A stretch of DNA of 64,000 nucleotides, from assembly GCF_019492185.1 (NCBI RefSeq), contig NZ_JAICCF010000001.1, forward strand, positions 372,001 through 436,000, given 5' to 3'. The stretch's first letter is position 1. Each line of letters opens with the position of its first letter. The translations under genes were made by a program, and so were the position numbers. The notes beneath the pieces are model-generated. The model had not been told where the DNA came from and made no database searches. It saw only the letters and a list, made by a program, of their open reading frames with translations. This DNA is from Chitinophaga rhizophila. GTDB taxonomy: Bacteria; Bacteroidota; Bacteroidia; Chitinophagales; Chitinophagaceae. Below, piece after piece: positions 49,225 to 56,921 of the stretch.

Positions 49225-49743
49225 TTAAGCTAATATTTGTTGCATCATAATATCTGTCTGATCAGACTTACCTATCGTAAAAACGTGTGTTCCGAAGGGA
49301 ACGAATCCCACTTTTCTGTAAAAAGCCAATGCCCGTTGATTCTCTTCCCATACACCCAGCCATATGCGCCGATAACCAGCCTGCCGGGCATAGTTGATAC
49401 CAGTATCCATAAGTAGCTGACCAACAGCCTTGCCGTAATAGGCAGCGCTGACGTAGATACGTTCAATTTCCAGGGCATCAGCGCCCTGAGGCTCCGTCTG
49501 TGCATCTCCTGTATTCAGCTTGGTATACCCTATCACTGTATCTGCGTCAAAAGCGAGAAAGAATACAGAACCGGGACAGTTCAATTCCTCCAGGATCTTT
49601 TCTTCGTAGAAATTCTTACTTATATAATCCTGTATACCCTCCGTGGTATTGAAGGCAGCAAAAGCCTCTATGAATGTAGCAGCGCCAATCTTCACAATTG
49701 CGGCGGCATCTTCAGCGGATGCCTGTCTGATTCGGATATTCAT
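49225..49743 (-). CDS. GNAT family N-acetyltransferase
   Basis: A 172-residue acetyltransferase. The start NIRIRQASAEDAAAIVKIG is the usual first strand and helix. The acetyl-CoA binding motif A region is visible as LEIERIYVSAAYYGKAVGQL (~91-110), with the R/Q-x-x-G-x-A loop in a relaxed form (YYGKAVG). RIWLGVWEENQRALAFYRKV follows near residue 133. The substrate is unknown. Its start overlaps the stop of the DMT transporter gene by 4 nt (ATGA), so the two are translationally coupled and may act on the same compound. Confidence 0.9.
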   Translation of the reverse strand: MNIRIRQASAEDAAAIVKIGAATFIEAFAAFNTTEGIQDYISKNFYEEKILEELNCPGSVFFLAFDADTVIGYTKLNTGDAQTEPQGADALEIERIYVSAAYYGKAVGQLLMDTGINYARQAGYRRIWLGVWEENQRALAFYRKVGFVPFGTHVFTIGKSDQTDIMMQQILA

Positions 49744-50627
49744 ATGTTTGCTTGTTTAACAGTTAATTTCCGGCCCGGAAAATTGTATTCTGAAATGAAC
49801 ATGGCCAGGATGATTAATCCGCCGCCAATGAACGTATTCACCGTAAGATGCTCGTTCAGCAGGTATACACCTGCAACAGCAGCAAATATAGGCTCGAAAA
49901 GGTAGGCTATGGCCACCCCTTCGTCACCGATATACCGTTGTGCAGTATTAGATACAGCATACATAAAAGCCGTTGCCGGTAAAGCAATAAACAGTATACC
50001 CCACCAGAAATCGGCATGCAGGGGTATCCAGACTGATTGAGTATCAAAGATAGCCATAACCGCAGAGCCGACGGCACAACAGGTCATCATGGTAATTACA
50101 GATGGAATTACTTTTTCAGCCGTAGCGTACTTCCCAACATAAATAATGTAAAATGAGAAGGCTACGGCACCTGCAATGGCCCATATATCACCGGACCTCA
50201 GCGTAAACCCGTCCTGCACTGCCACCATATACAGTCCTACCAGAGCAACAATGCAGGCGAACCAAATCTTCGGGGATACCTGTTTACGGTATAAAGTCAT
50301 CTTCAGGATGGGTATTAACAGCGTTGCCAGGCCCGAAAGGAAGGCAGCATTGGAAACGGAGGTGTGCTTGATGGCCATTGTCTGCAGACTGGTACCGGCC
50401 ATTAATGCAGCGCCGGTAATCATCCCTGCTTTCCATACAGCACAATCAATCTGTTTCAGTTGTCTGAAGAAGATGATTGACAATACAAGGGCGGCAATGG
50501 CGAATTTATAGAATAGCAAAACGGACTGAGAGGTATATTGGACAGTCATTTTCACCAGACTAAAAGAGATTCCCCAAAAGCTGGTGCCGAGAATTACGAG
50601 CAACAGATATACATATTTCCGATTCAT
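49740..50627 (-). CDS. DMT (EamA-like) family transporter
   Basis: A 295-residue membrane protein with ten predicted helices in two EamA halves: the first opens with LLVILGTSFWGISFSLVKM (residues ~8-26), the second near residue 150 with IWAIAGAVAFSFYIIYVG. EamA transporters export amino acids or other metabolites. It is transcribed away from a LysR-type regulator gene whose start is 75 bp off, the common divergent arrangement in which the regulator controls the exporter. The downstream GNAT gene overlaps it by 4 nt. Confidence 0.92.
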   Translation of the reverse strand: MNRKYVYLLLVILGTSFWGISFSLVKMTVQYTSQSVLLFYKFAIAALVLSIIFFRQLKQIDCAVWKAGMITGAALMAGTSLQTMAIKHTSVSNAAFLSGLATLLIPILKMTLYRKQVSPKIWFACIVALVGLYMVAVQDGFTLRSGDIWAIAGAVAFSFYIIYVGKYATAEKVIPSVITMMTCCAVGSAVMAIFDTQSVWIPLHADFWWGILFIALPATAFMYAVSNTAQRYIGDEGVAIAYLFEPIFAAVAGVYLLNEHLTVNTFIGGGLIILAMFISEYNFPGRKLTVKQANI

Positions 50628-50682
50628 CCCGCGAAATTAGTCTGCCAATTATCCCGAAACAATGCTATATTCGGCACAAATG

Positions 50683-50697
50683 ATGCAGGTTTTGCAT
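50683..50697. promoter_or_regulatory. Candidate LysR-type binding palindrome
   Basis: ATGCA-N5-TGCAT (50683-50697) is a perfect inverted repeat that contains the LysR-box form T-N11-A (T at 50684, A at 50696). It lies in the 75-bp gap between the divergent exporter and LysR genes, 6 bp before the LysR ATG. Confidence 0.55.
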
Positions 50698-50702
50698 AAA
50701 TC

Positions 50703-51581
50703 ATGACTACAGAACAGATCAGATACTTTATAGCATTGGCCCGCGAGCTGCATTTTATGAAATCAGCACAGAAGGTCAATCTTACCCAGTCTGCCTTCAG
50801 CCGCCAGATACAGAACCTGGAAAACGAGCTACAGGTAAGGCTGTTTGACAGGGATAACCGCAATGTATCGCTGACAGACGCCGGCAGATTTCTGTATGAT
50901 AAATGGTTACCCCTGTTGGATACATTAGAGGCAACCCAGCTATATGCGCAACAGCTGGAACGTGGAGAACAAGGCGTGGTAAGGATATCTCATCCGCCCT
51001 CTATCAGCGGTACTACTATCCCGGAAGTGGTACGTAAGATATCATCACTTTATCCGAAGCTGAAAATAGAGCTGACGCAATTTGTCTACGGTGAAGAAGC
51101 AGAGGGCTTAAAGAACTACAGACTGGATATTGCCTATACAAGGGACCAGCTAAGAGAAGATGCTATTGACTCCCGCTATATAAGTACTGAGCCATTTGCC
51201 TTTGTCGTATCAGAAAAAAGCAATATCAATACACATGAAGATCTGACACCAGAAATATTGAACAGGCAGAAGTTTATTATGCCACCATTGATGCCACAGA
51301 GTTCGTATGACATGTCAATGAAGTCCATTATTGACAAGTATGCAATACAGCCAGGCGTGTTAATAGAATCACACTTTGGATCTGCAATACTGGCACTGAT
51401 AGAAAAAGGATACGGTATTTCCATCATGCCTATCTCTTATGAAGCCTCCCAGGTAAAAGGTGTCAGATTTATACCTGTTGCATTCAATGCGGAGCTCTAT
51501 ATCAACTGGAGAAAGAATGAAAACAGTCCGGTAGTAGAACGTATCATCCGGTTACTTGCAGAAGATAACGGCAGCATGTGA
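50703..51581 (+). CDS. LysR family transcriptional regulator
   Basis: A 292-residue LysR-type regulator. The N-terminal winged helix-turn-helix is clear: IRYFIALARELHFMKSAQKV, then LTQSAFSRQIQNLENEL and VSLTDAGRFLYD (to about residue 62). The C-terminal effector-binding domain starts near residue 90 (VRISHPPSISGTTIPEVV). It is transcribed divergently from the EamA transporter gene, and a LysR-box palindrome lies between them, so it most likely controls that exporter and itself. The effector is unknown. Confidence 0.93.
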   Translation: MTTEQIRYFIALARELHFMKSAQKVNLTQSAFSRQIQNLENELQVRLFDRDNRNVSLTDAGRFLYDKWLPLLDTLEATQLYAQQLERGEQGVVRISHPPSISGTTIPEVVRKISSLYPKLKIELTQFVYGEEAEGLKNYRLDIAYTRDQLREDAIDSRYISTEPFAFVVSEKSNINTHEDLTPEILNRQKFIMPPLMPQSSYDMSMKSIIDKYAIQPGVLIESHFGSAILALIEKGYGISIMPISYEASQVKGVRFIPVAFNAELYINWRKNENSPVVERIIRLLAEDNGSM

Positions 51582-52112
51582 AACGGGTAGACGGTGTCAG
51601 TCAGGGTAAAAAGTTATAGTGAGAAGCTCCAATTTCTAGGCTGTTTGCCTGATTTATTTCAGGTAACATAAGATCGAAGCAAATTAATCCGGTTAAGTGA
51701 TCAGGCAACTAAAAATTACAAGAATGGTTAAATTACAGGATGAAAAAAGCCGGGCAGAAAACCAAGAAATCGACGAAACTTTTTACTGTCTTAACCTGGC
51801 GCGGTAAGCAAATAAATTAAAGATGTCTAGTCTTTTTTTCTGCACATAATGTTTTGATTTGTGTGCATTTAGTCTTTAACTTTGCTCTCACAAATCAATT
51901 CTGTTACCCTTAAAAAAAAACACCAACAACACTGGTTATGTTACGCCCCAGCATTATTCACTACTGTAACGGAGTGCCGTTACTGTTGACCTTGACTTTT
52001 TCTACAGACCCGGAGCACCTCAAAATACCTCAAAAATAACGCCCTGGAAATGCATTAAAGGCAAAGTCCCGAACATACTTAATTTTTAATTTTTAACCCC
52101 TGTACTAACACA
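51582..52112 (+). other. Regulatory region and long leader of the tail-collar/DUF6603 cluster
   Basis: About 530 bp without a gene. It holds the promoter listed separately, an inverted repeat around its -33 element, a 9-A run (51911-51920 area) and a leader of about 220 nt after the expected start of transcription. In that leader there is a perfect 7-bp hairpin, GTAACGG (51966-51972) with CCGTTAC (51977-51983). The first 250 bp after the LysR gene show nothing I recognise. Confidence 0.55.
51841..51884 (+). promoter_or_regulatory. Promoter with flanking inverted repeat for the tail-collar/DUF6603 cluster
   Basis: A -33 element TTTG (51853-51856), a 20-bp spacer and a -7 element TAACTTTG (51877-51884) give a perfect Bacteroidota promoter. 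An inverted repeat TGCACA (51841-51846) and TGTGCA (51862-51867), with a 15-bp centre, straddles the -33 element and could be an operator. Transcription would start near 51891, about 220 nt before the first gene. Confidence 0.75.
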
Positions 52113-52832
52113 ATGAAGCACAGTCTAAAACTGCTCATTACTGCATTCGTGTGCAATACCGCGATTAGTCAAGTAAACGCGCAATCTAACGCGCTGAAAA
52201 TTCAGGCCGATGGCAATGTCGGCATTGGCACAGACACCCCTGGAGAAAAACTGCAGGTAGAAGGAAATGTAAAAGCCAATGGCCGGTTTATTGACAAAAC
52301 AGGCCCCATTATGCCTGTAGGAACTATTCTTCCTTTTGCCGGCAGCACGGCTCCTCCTGGATGGTTGCTCTGCAATGGTAACTCTTATCTGATGAATGGA
52401 GATCAACGTGAACTTTACGCTGCTATTGGTAATACCTATGGTACAGAAGGTGCTGATAGGTTTAGAGTACCTGATCTGCGCGAGACCTTTTTGATGGGCG
52501 CTGGCACAGCTTCTCCTGCGGACGCACCAGGAAGAGGCGGTGGCCCCGACGTGCACAATCACAGTATCTATCTACCGCAGAAAGCGATGACGAGCTCACA
52601 GGCAGGCAGACATCGTCACAAGTTTCCCTACAACTGGTATTTCAGAGGAATGAGTAAAGGGCCTTTCACTTCCATTGACACAGGTGGCGACGATGTAAAA
52701 AATCAGTCTACAGAGGAAGCCGGCGATCACTCACACAGCTATATCTTTCCGGAGATATCAACTACTACCGGCAATTCCAACGACAGAAACCGTCCAAAAT
52801 GGATTGCCATCAACTACATCATCAAGTATTAA
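52113..52832 (+). CDS. Secreted phage tail-collar domain protein with three HxH motifs
   Basis: A 239-residue exported protein: signal peptide to about residue 23 (VNA-Q), a short repeat-like segment LKIQADGNVGIGTDTPGEKL typical of Bacteroidota fibre/stalk proteins, then a tail-collar domain (IMPVGTILPFAG, APPGWLLCNGNSY, FRVPDLRETFLMG, residues ~66-129). The C-terminal third has three HxH motifs: His148-N-His150, His167-R-His169 and His206-S-His208. In phage fibre tips such as T4 gp37 and gp12, HxH motifs bind metal inside a trimer; a similar trimer is an inference. It is the first gene of the cluster, 53 bp before the next. The signal peptide distinguishes it from true phage collar proteins. 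Confidence 0.85.
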   Translation: MKHSLKLLITAFVCNTAISQVNAQSNALKIQADGNVGIGTDTPGEKLQVEGNVKANGRFIDKTGPIMPVGTILPFAGSTAPPGWLLCNGNSYLMNGDQRELYAAIGNTYGTEGADRFRVPDLRETFLMGAGTASPADAPGRGGGPDVHNHSIYLPQKAMTSSQAGRHRHKFPYNWYFRGMSKGPFTSIDTGGDDVKNQSTEEAGDHSHSYIFPEISTTTGNSNDRNRPKWIAINYIIKY

Positions 52833-52885
52833 TAACAGGCGCGTACCCTGCAAACACCACACATTAACCACAAAAAAATAAAAAC

Positions 52886-53608
52886 ATGACAATTACAAAG
52901 ATCGAGAACCTTTCGAGGGAGACTACCCCATTGCCTAAGGCTGAAATTGACAGATTCGCCAGCCAGACACTCTTCGCTGAAAAGATCAGCGCAAAGAATG
53001 TTAGTGCAGACGCCTGGCAACAATTTGCTACTGCAAATGACAACATACAGGTGACCTGGTCTAACGGCACTACAGAAGTAATCCGCGCAGTAAACGGAAC
53101 ATTGGTAGTGGACGGTACTACGGCAACCATCAGCGGCCTGACCAACGCATCAAAATACAGCGTCGGTGTAAATGGTCAGCTGACCATCGGCCCTGAAGGT
53201 AACGATGCTGCGGCAGCCATCGTGAATATCAGATTGGGTAACCTTATCAGCAAACTGAATCCAAAAGGCGACTGGATCATTGATTTTAGTGATAAGACAG
53301 ATGAAGCAGGCGGCAGCGAAATTAACCTGCAGGTATTGATCGACTGGATCAAAAGAAATACCGGTGACAGCACTGTACCGCAATTTCCAGCTATCAAAGA
53401 TGCGAATGGTGCAACAACCAAAGAGCCGAAAGACTTTATCATACAGTTCAAAGACTTCTACTATAACATTACACAGAAAACCTTCGATTTCTGGGTAACA
53501 TCCAAGGAAGGTCAGACGATCAGCTTTGGTAACTTCACTATTAAGAAAGTAGGATTCAGAGTGACGAATATCGGCGTAAACCCTTCACTGGAAGCACCAA
53601 AAAGCTAA
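52886..53608 (+). CDS. Hypothetical protein of the DUF6603 cluster
   Basis: A 240-residue soluble protein without signal peptide. I do not recognise it. The N-terminal ~45 residues are helical and polar. Then come beta-type strands (VTWSNGTTEVIRAVNGTLVV, ~53-72), a helical IVNIRLGNLISKLNP, and a C-terminal region FIIQFKDFYYNITQKTFDFW followed by GNFTIKKVGFRVTN. That end has the same style as strands in the large protein encoded next, so it could be a small relative or partner. The position between the collar protein and the 1,071-residue protein suggests a structural part of the same assembly. Confidence 0.7.
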   Translation: MTITKIENLSRETTPLPKAEIDRFASQTLFAEKISAKNVSADAWQQFATANDNIQVTWSNGTTEVIRAVNGTLVVDGTTATISGLTNASKYSVGVNGQLTIGPEGNDAAAAIVNIRLGNLISKLNPKGDWIIDFSDKTDEAGGSEINLQVLIDWIKRNTGDSTVPQFPAIKDANGATTKEPKDFIIQFKDFYYNITQKTFDFWVTSKEGQTISFGNFTIKKVGFRVTNIGVNPSLEAPKS

Positions 53609-53705
53609 CGCCCCCGGGTTTTCAGAAAGTTAACACCCAGGACAATTTCTCCCGCAAAGACAATTCGCTGTCGGAATATTCTCCCTATAACAGGCATCAG
53701 GAATT

Positions 53706-56700
53706 ATGACGCAACCCCACCCTTTTTTGCTGGATATTTCAGGCTCAACCCGCATTGGCGATACTGATGCGGTTGAGTTTGACATATCTGTCGGCCTCAG
53801 GATGAACGGTACTGACAAGTTAGTATATGCAACGCTAAAGACTGAAGAGCCGAAAGGTATCGGTTTGCCTGCGCTGCTCAATGCACTTGCGCCAGACGAT
53901 AAAACTGAACTACCCGGCTTCCTTGACCAGCTACCCGGTATCCGGGCTATCTCCTTACAATATGGTACGGGGGAACATGCCAGTAAATTCAGTATGCTGT
54001 TTGACAGTGTGCTTACAATTAACGGCCGGGTAGTAAATGCTACAATCAAAGCAGCTTATGAAAAAACGCCAGGCTCAGATAGCGCATTTACCTTCGGCGG
54101 TGTCATTCATACGGGCAGTCATAAATTTAGCGTCAGCTATGAAAAAGTAGGAGACGATTGGTATATGTATGCCGGGTACATACATGACGGCACTACCACC
54201 CTTAAACTACGTGACATAGCTGGCAGCCTGTTTAACGATCCCAATACAATTCCGGACGTATCCCTATCGCTGGATGATTTTAAGGCCTTTTTCCTATACC
54301 GCAAAGCGCAGGATGGCACAACAGCACTTCTGGCTGGCATGGGAGCAGGACTGAACATCGCACTCGACGATTTACCGCTTGCCGGACCATTGTTTGCCGA
54401 AGATGATGCATTTGCATTCAGAGAAGTATTAGCCTTGTACGCCAGTGGCAGCTTTTCAAAAGCCGAGTTGCAACGTTATACAGGGCTGCCGTTAGTAAAT
54501 GTCGCACCTGGCTTTAACGTGTCTGTGCAACTGCTTATTAATGGCGATGAAGCGTATTATGTGCTGAATGAGGGAACAGGTAAGACATATCCTCCTGCCA
54601 ATGAAGGAAATACTCCTGGTAATAATACGCCGGCAGTCACCACCCTGCCCGGTGATATTGCAGCAAAAGCAAAATGGACAAAGGTTGATAAGCGAATCGG
54701 TCCGGTGACAGTGCAACGTCTCGGCTTTATGTACAATGATGGTAAAGTAGTACTACTTCTGGATGCCTCTATGCTGATGGCCGGTATGGGAATGCAGTTG
54801 ATCAGTCTTGGACTGGGCTTTAAACTGGAATGGAAATTCCCTCCTACCCTGCCGGAGTTTTATATCGACGGCATCGGATTATCTTACACCAAGGATCCTG
54901 TGCGTATCAGCGGCATGTTCCTCAGAACTACTCCTGTTCCGGATGTAGAACAATACTCTTACTACGGCGCAGCGCAACTGTCGCTGGCAAATTTCACCAT
55001 CAGTGGAATCGGGGCTTACAGTAAACTGATCAATCCAAAGCCGGAAGGCGCTGTCTCTTTGTTCATCTATGCAATGTACGCCGGGACTATCGGTGGACCG
55101 GCATTCTTTTTCGTAACAGGTATTGCAGCAGGATTTGGCTACAATCGTAAAGTAAAAGTACCATCAATACGGGAAGTCAACACATTCCCGCTGGTATCAA
55201 TGGCGCTGAATCCTAATCCGCGTAAAACACTGAATGACGTACTAACGGACCTGGTAAGCCAGGAATGGATTCCTGCATCGCCAGGGGATTACTGGCTGGC
55301 TGTTGGTATTAAGTTTACGTCCTTTAAGCTGATAGAATCTTTTGTACTGCTAATGGTACAATTTGGCACACGGACTGAATTTACTATACTCGGCCTTTCT
55401 ATACTGGCCTGGCCGTCAAAAAATAAAGCGATTGCCTATGTGGAACTCGCACTGAAAATCAGCTTTGGACCGGATAGCGACGTAATAGCGGTAGAAGCGA
55501 TGCTGACGCCTAACTCTTACGTGCTGGACAGGAACTGTAAACTAACAGGAGGTTTCGCTTTTTATGCATGGGTAAAAGGACCACATGCCGGCGATTTTGT
55601 GATCACACTGGGAGGCTACCATCCAAAATTCAATAAGCCAGCTCACTATCCGGAGGTGGACCGACTGGGCCTGAACTGGAAAATATCCAACCAACTACAG
55701 ATCAAGGGCGGATTATACTACGCATTAACGCCAAACGCCATTATGGCTGGTGGACGGCTGGAAGTGACGTTCAGTCTTGGCTTCCTGACGGCCGGCATAA
55801 CCATTTGGGCCGATATGCTTATAGCATGGGCACCCTTCCAGTATGCGCTCGATATGGGTATCAGGGTAAGAATAGAAGCCAATATAGATATGGGCCTGTT
55901 CACCGTCCATTTTAAGCTGGAAATGGGTGCGCAGCTACAGATCTGGGGACCACCATTTGCCGGCGAAGCGCATGTTGACTGGAGTATATTCTCCTTCACC
56001 ATACCGTTTGGCAGCGGAGCCAGAAAAGAACCTCAGAAACTGGATTGGCCGGCCTTTAAAGAACAGTTCATTCCTACCAATACCAACAAAAAAATTGCAC
56101 CTGAAATTATCATTAATAGTGGTATTATCAATGAATACACCATTAAGACAAGTACAGGCGAAATCAAGTATCTGCTGGTCAATCCTCATCAGCTAAGAAT
56201 AACCGTAGATGTAGCCGTACCGGTAACGACTGTGAACGTCCCTAACGACGAAGGCGTGCTCAATGAAATAGCCGCTGACTCATACATGCAGGGCGACAAT
56301 AGTGTGCTACGATATGCAGACCGTAATCAGATGCTCGGTATTCGCCCGATGCACGAAACAGTCCTTCAATCAGCGCTCCACGTAAAAGTATTAATGAACG
56401 GACAGCCGCTCAGTGGTAACGTAGCCCCTGACTATTCCACTTATACTGCCGGTGTGCCGGGATCGTTATGGAGTCATGAACAGGCTCGCACTGGTAACGA
56501 CCATCCTGAAGACGTAAAAGTGCTGAAAAATGCTATTAAAGGTGTTGTAATTACGCCTAGAGCTGCGCCCATCCCGCCAGATCCTCCGGGATTTAACCTG
56601 GATGGTAAGTTCAGGATCATTGCAGCATCTTTAAGCTGGACCTACATAGCAGCACTGACAGGTCCGGACAATACTGCGTATAGCGCACCTATCAAAACCG

Positions 56701-56921
56701 TGATCTATAATAAGCTGGACGATGCTACTATTACTGCCAAAAGGGAGGCAATTATTGCAGCAGCCTTACTGGTTCAGGAGCAAGAAGGTAATGCAACTAC
56801 GGGTAGTCTGCATACCTGGATAGCGGCATTGAGCGCGGACCCTGTAATAGTACAGCTGGGTGGACTACCCCAATACAAAAAGGAAACTGGCCAAAATACA
56901 AAAGCTGATGATGGCAACTGA
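53706..56921 (+). CDS. Large DUF6603-like protein
   Basis: A 1,071-residue protein without signal peptide. The middle (about 340-780) is a long series of short amphipathic strands with glycine turns: FYIDGIGLSYTKDPVRISG near 390, AAQLSLANFTISGIGAYSKL, IAAGFGYNRKVKVPSIREV near 475, and GGRLEVTFSLGFLTAGITIW near 680. The GFGYNR...FPLV passage is what I associate with DUF6603, a poorly studied family of very large proteins. The N-terminal ~310 residues form a separate beta-rich part; the C-terminal ~290 (after FTIPFGSGARKEPQKLDW) another. Such strand repetition would suit a long beta structure, but this is inference. The end overlaps the next gene by 14 nt. Confidence 0.75.
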   Translation: MTQPHPFLLDISGSTRIGDTDAVEFDISVGLRMNGTDKLVYATLKTEEPKGIGLPALLNALAPDDKTELPGFLDQLPGIRAISLQYGTGEHASKFSMLFDSVLTINGRVVNATIKAAYEKTPGSDSAFTFGGVIHTGSHKFSVSYEKVGDDWYMYAGYIHDGTTTLKLRDIAGSLFNDPNTIPDVSLSLDDFKAFFLYRKAQDGTTALLAGMGAGLNIALDDLPLAGPLFAEDDAFAFREVLALYASGSFSKAELQRYTGLPLVNVAPGFNVSVQLLINGDEAYYVLNEGTGKTYPPANEGNTPGNNTPAVTTLPGDIAAKAKWTKVDKRIGPVTVQRLGFMYNDGKVVLLLDASMLMAGMGMQLISLGLGFKLEWKFPPTLPEFYIDGIGLSYTKDPVRISGMFLRTTPVPDVEQYSYYGAAQLSLANFTISGIGAYSKLINPKPEGAVSLFIYAMYAGTIGGPAFFFVTGIAAGFGYNRKVKVPSIREVNTFPLVSMALNPNPRKTLNDVLTDLVSQEWIPASPGDYWLAVGIKFTSFKLIESFVLLMVQFGTRTEFTILGLSILAWPSKNKAIAYVELALKISFGPDSDVIAVEAMLTPNSYVLDRNCKLTGGFAFYAWVKGPHAGDFVITLGGYHPKFNKPAHYPEVDRLGLNWKISNQLQIKGGLYYALTPNAIMAGGRLEVTFSLGFLTAGITIWADMLIAWAPFQYALDMGIRVRIEANIDMGLFTVHFKLEMGAQLQIWGPPFAGEAHVDWSIFSFTIPFGSGARKEPQKLDWPAFKEQFIPTNTNKKIAPEIIINSGIINEYTIKTSTGEIKYLLVNPHQLRITVDVAVPVTTVNVPNDEGVLNEIAADSYMQGDNSVLRYADRNQMLGIRPMHETVLQSALHVKVLMNGQPLSGNVAPDYSTYTAGVPGSLWSHEQARTGNDHPEDVKVLKNAIKGVVITPRAAPIPPDPPGFNLDGKFRIIAASLSWTYIAALTGPDNTAYSAPIKTVIYNKLDDATITAKREAIIAAALLVQEQEGNATTGSLHTWIAALSADPVIVQLGGLPQYKKETGQNTKADDGN

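Noticed and set aside
56860..56907. Earlier start (56860) for the ~751-residue protein
   Set aside because: It would overlap the DUF6603-like gene by 62 nt and adds a Lys-rich stretch. ATG 56908 gives a usual short overlap.
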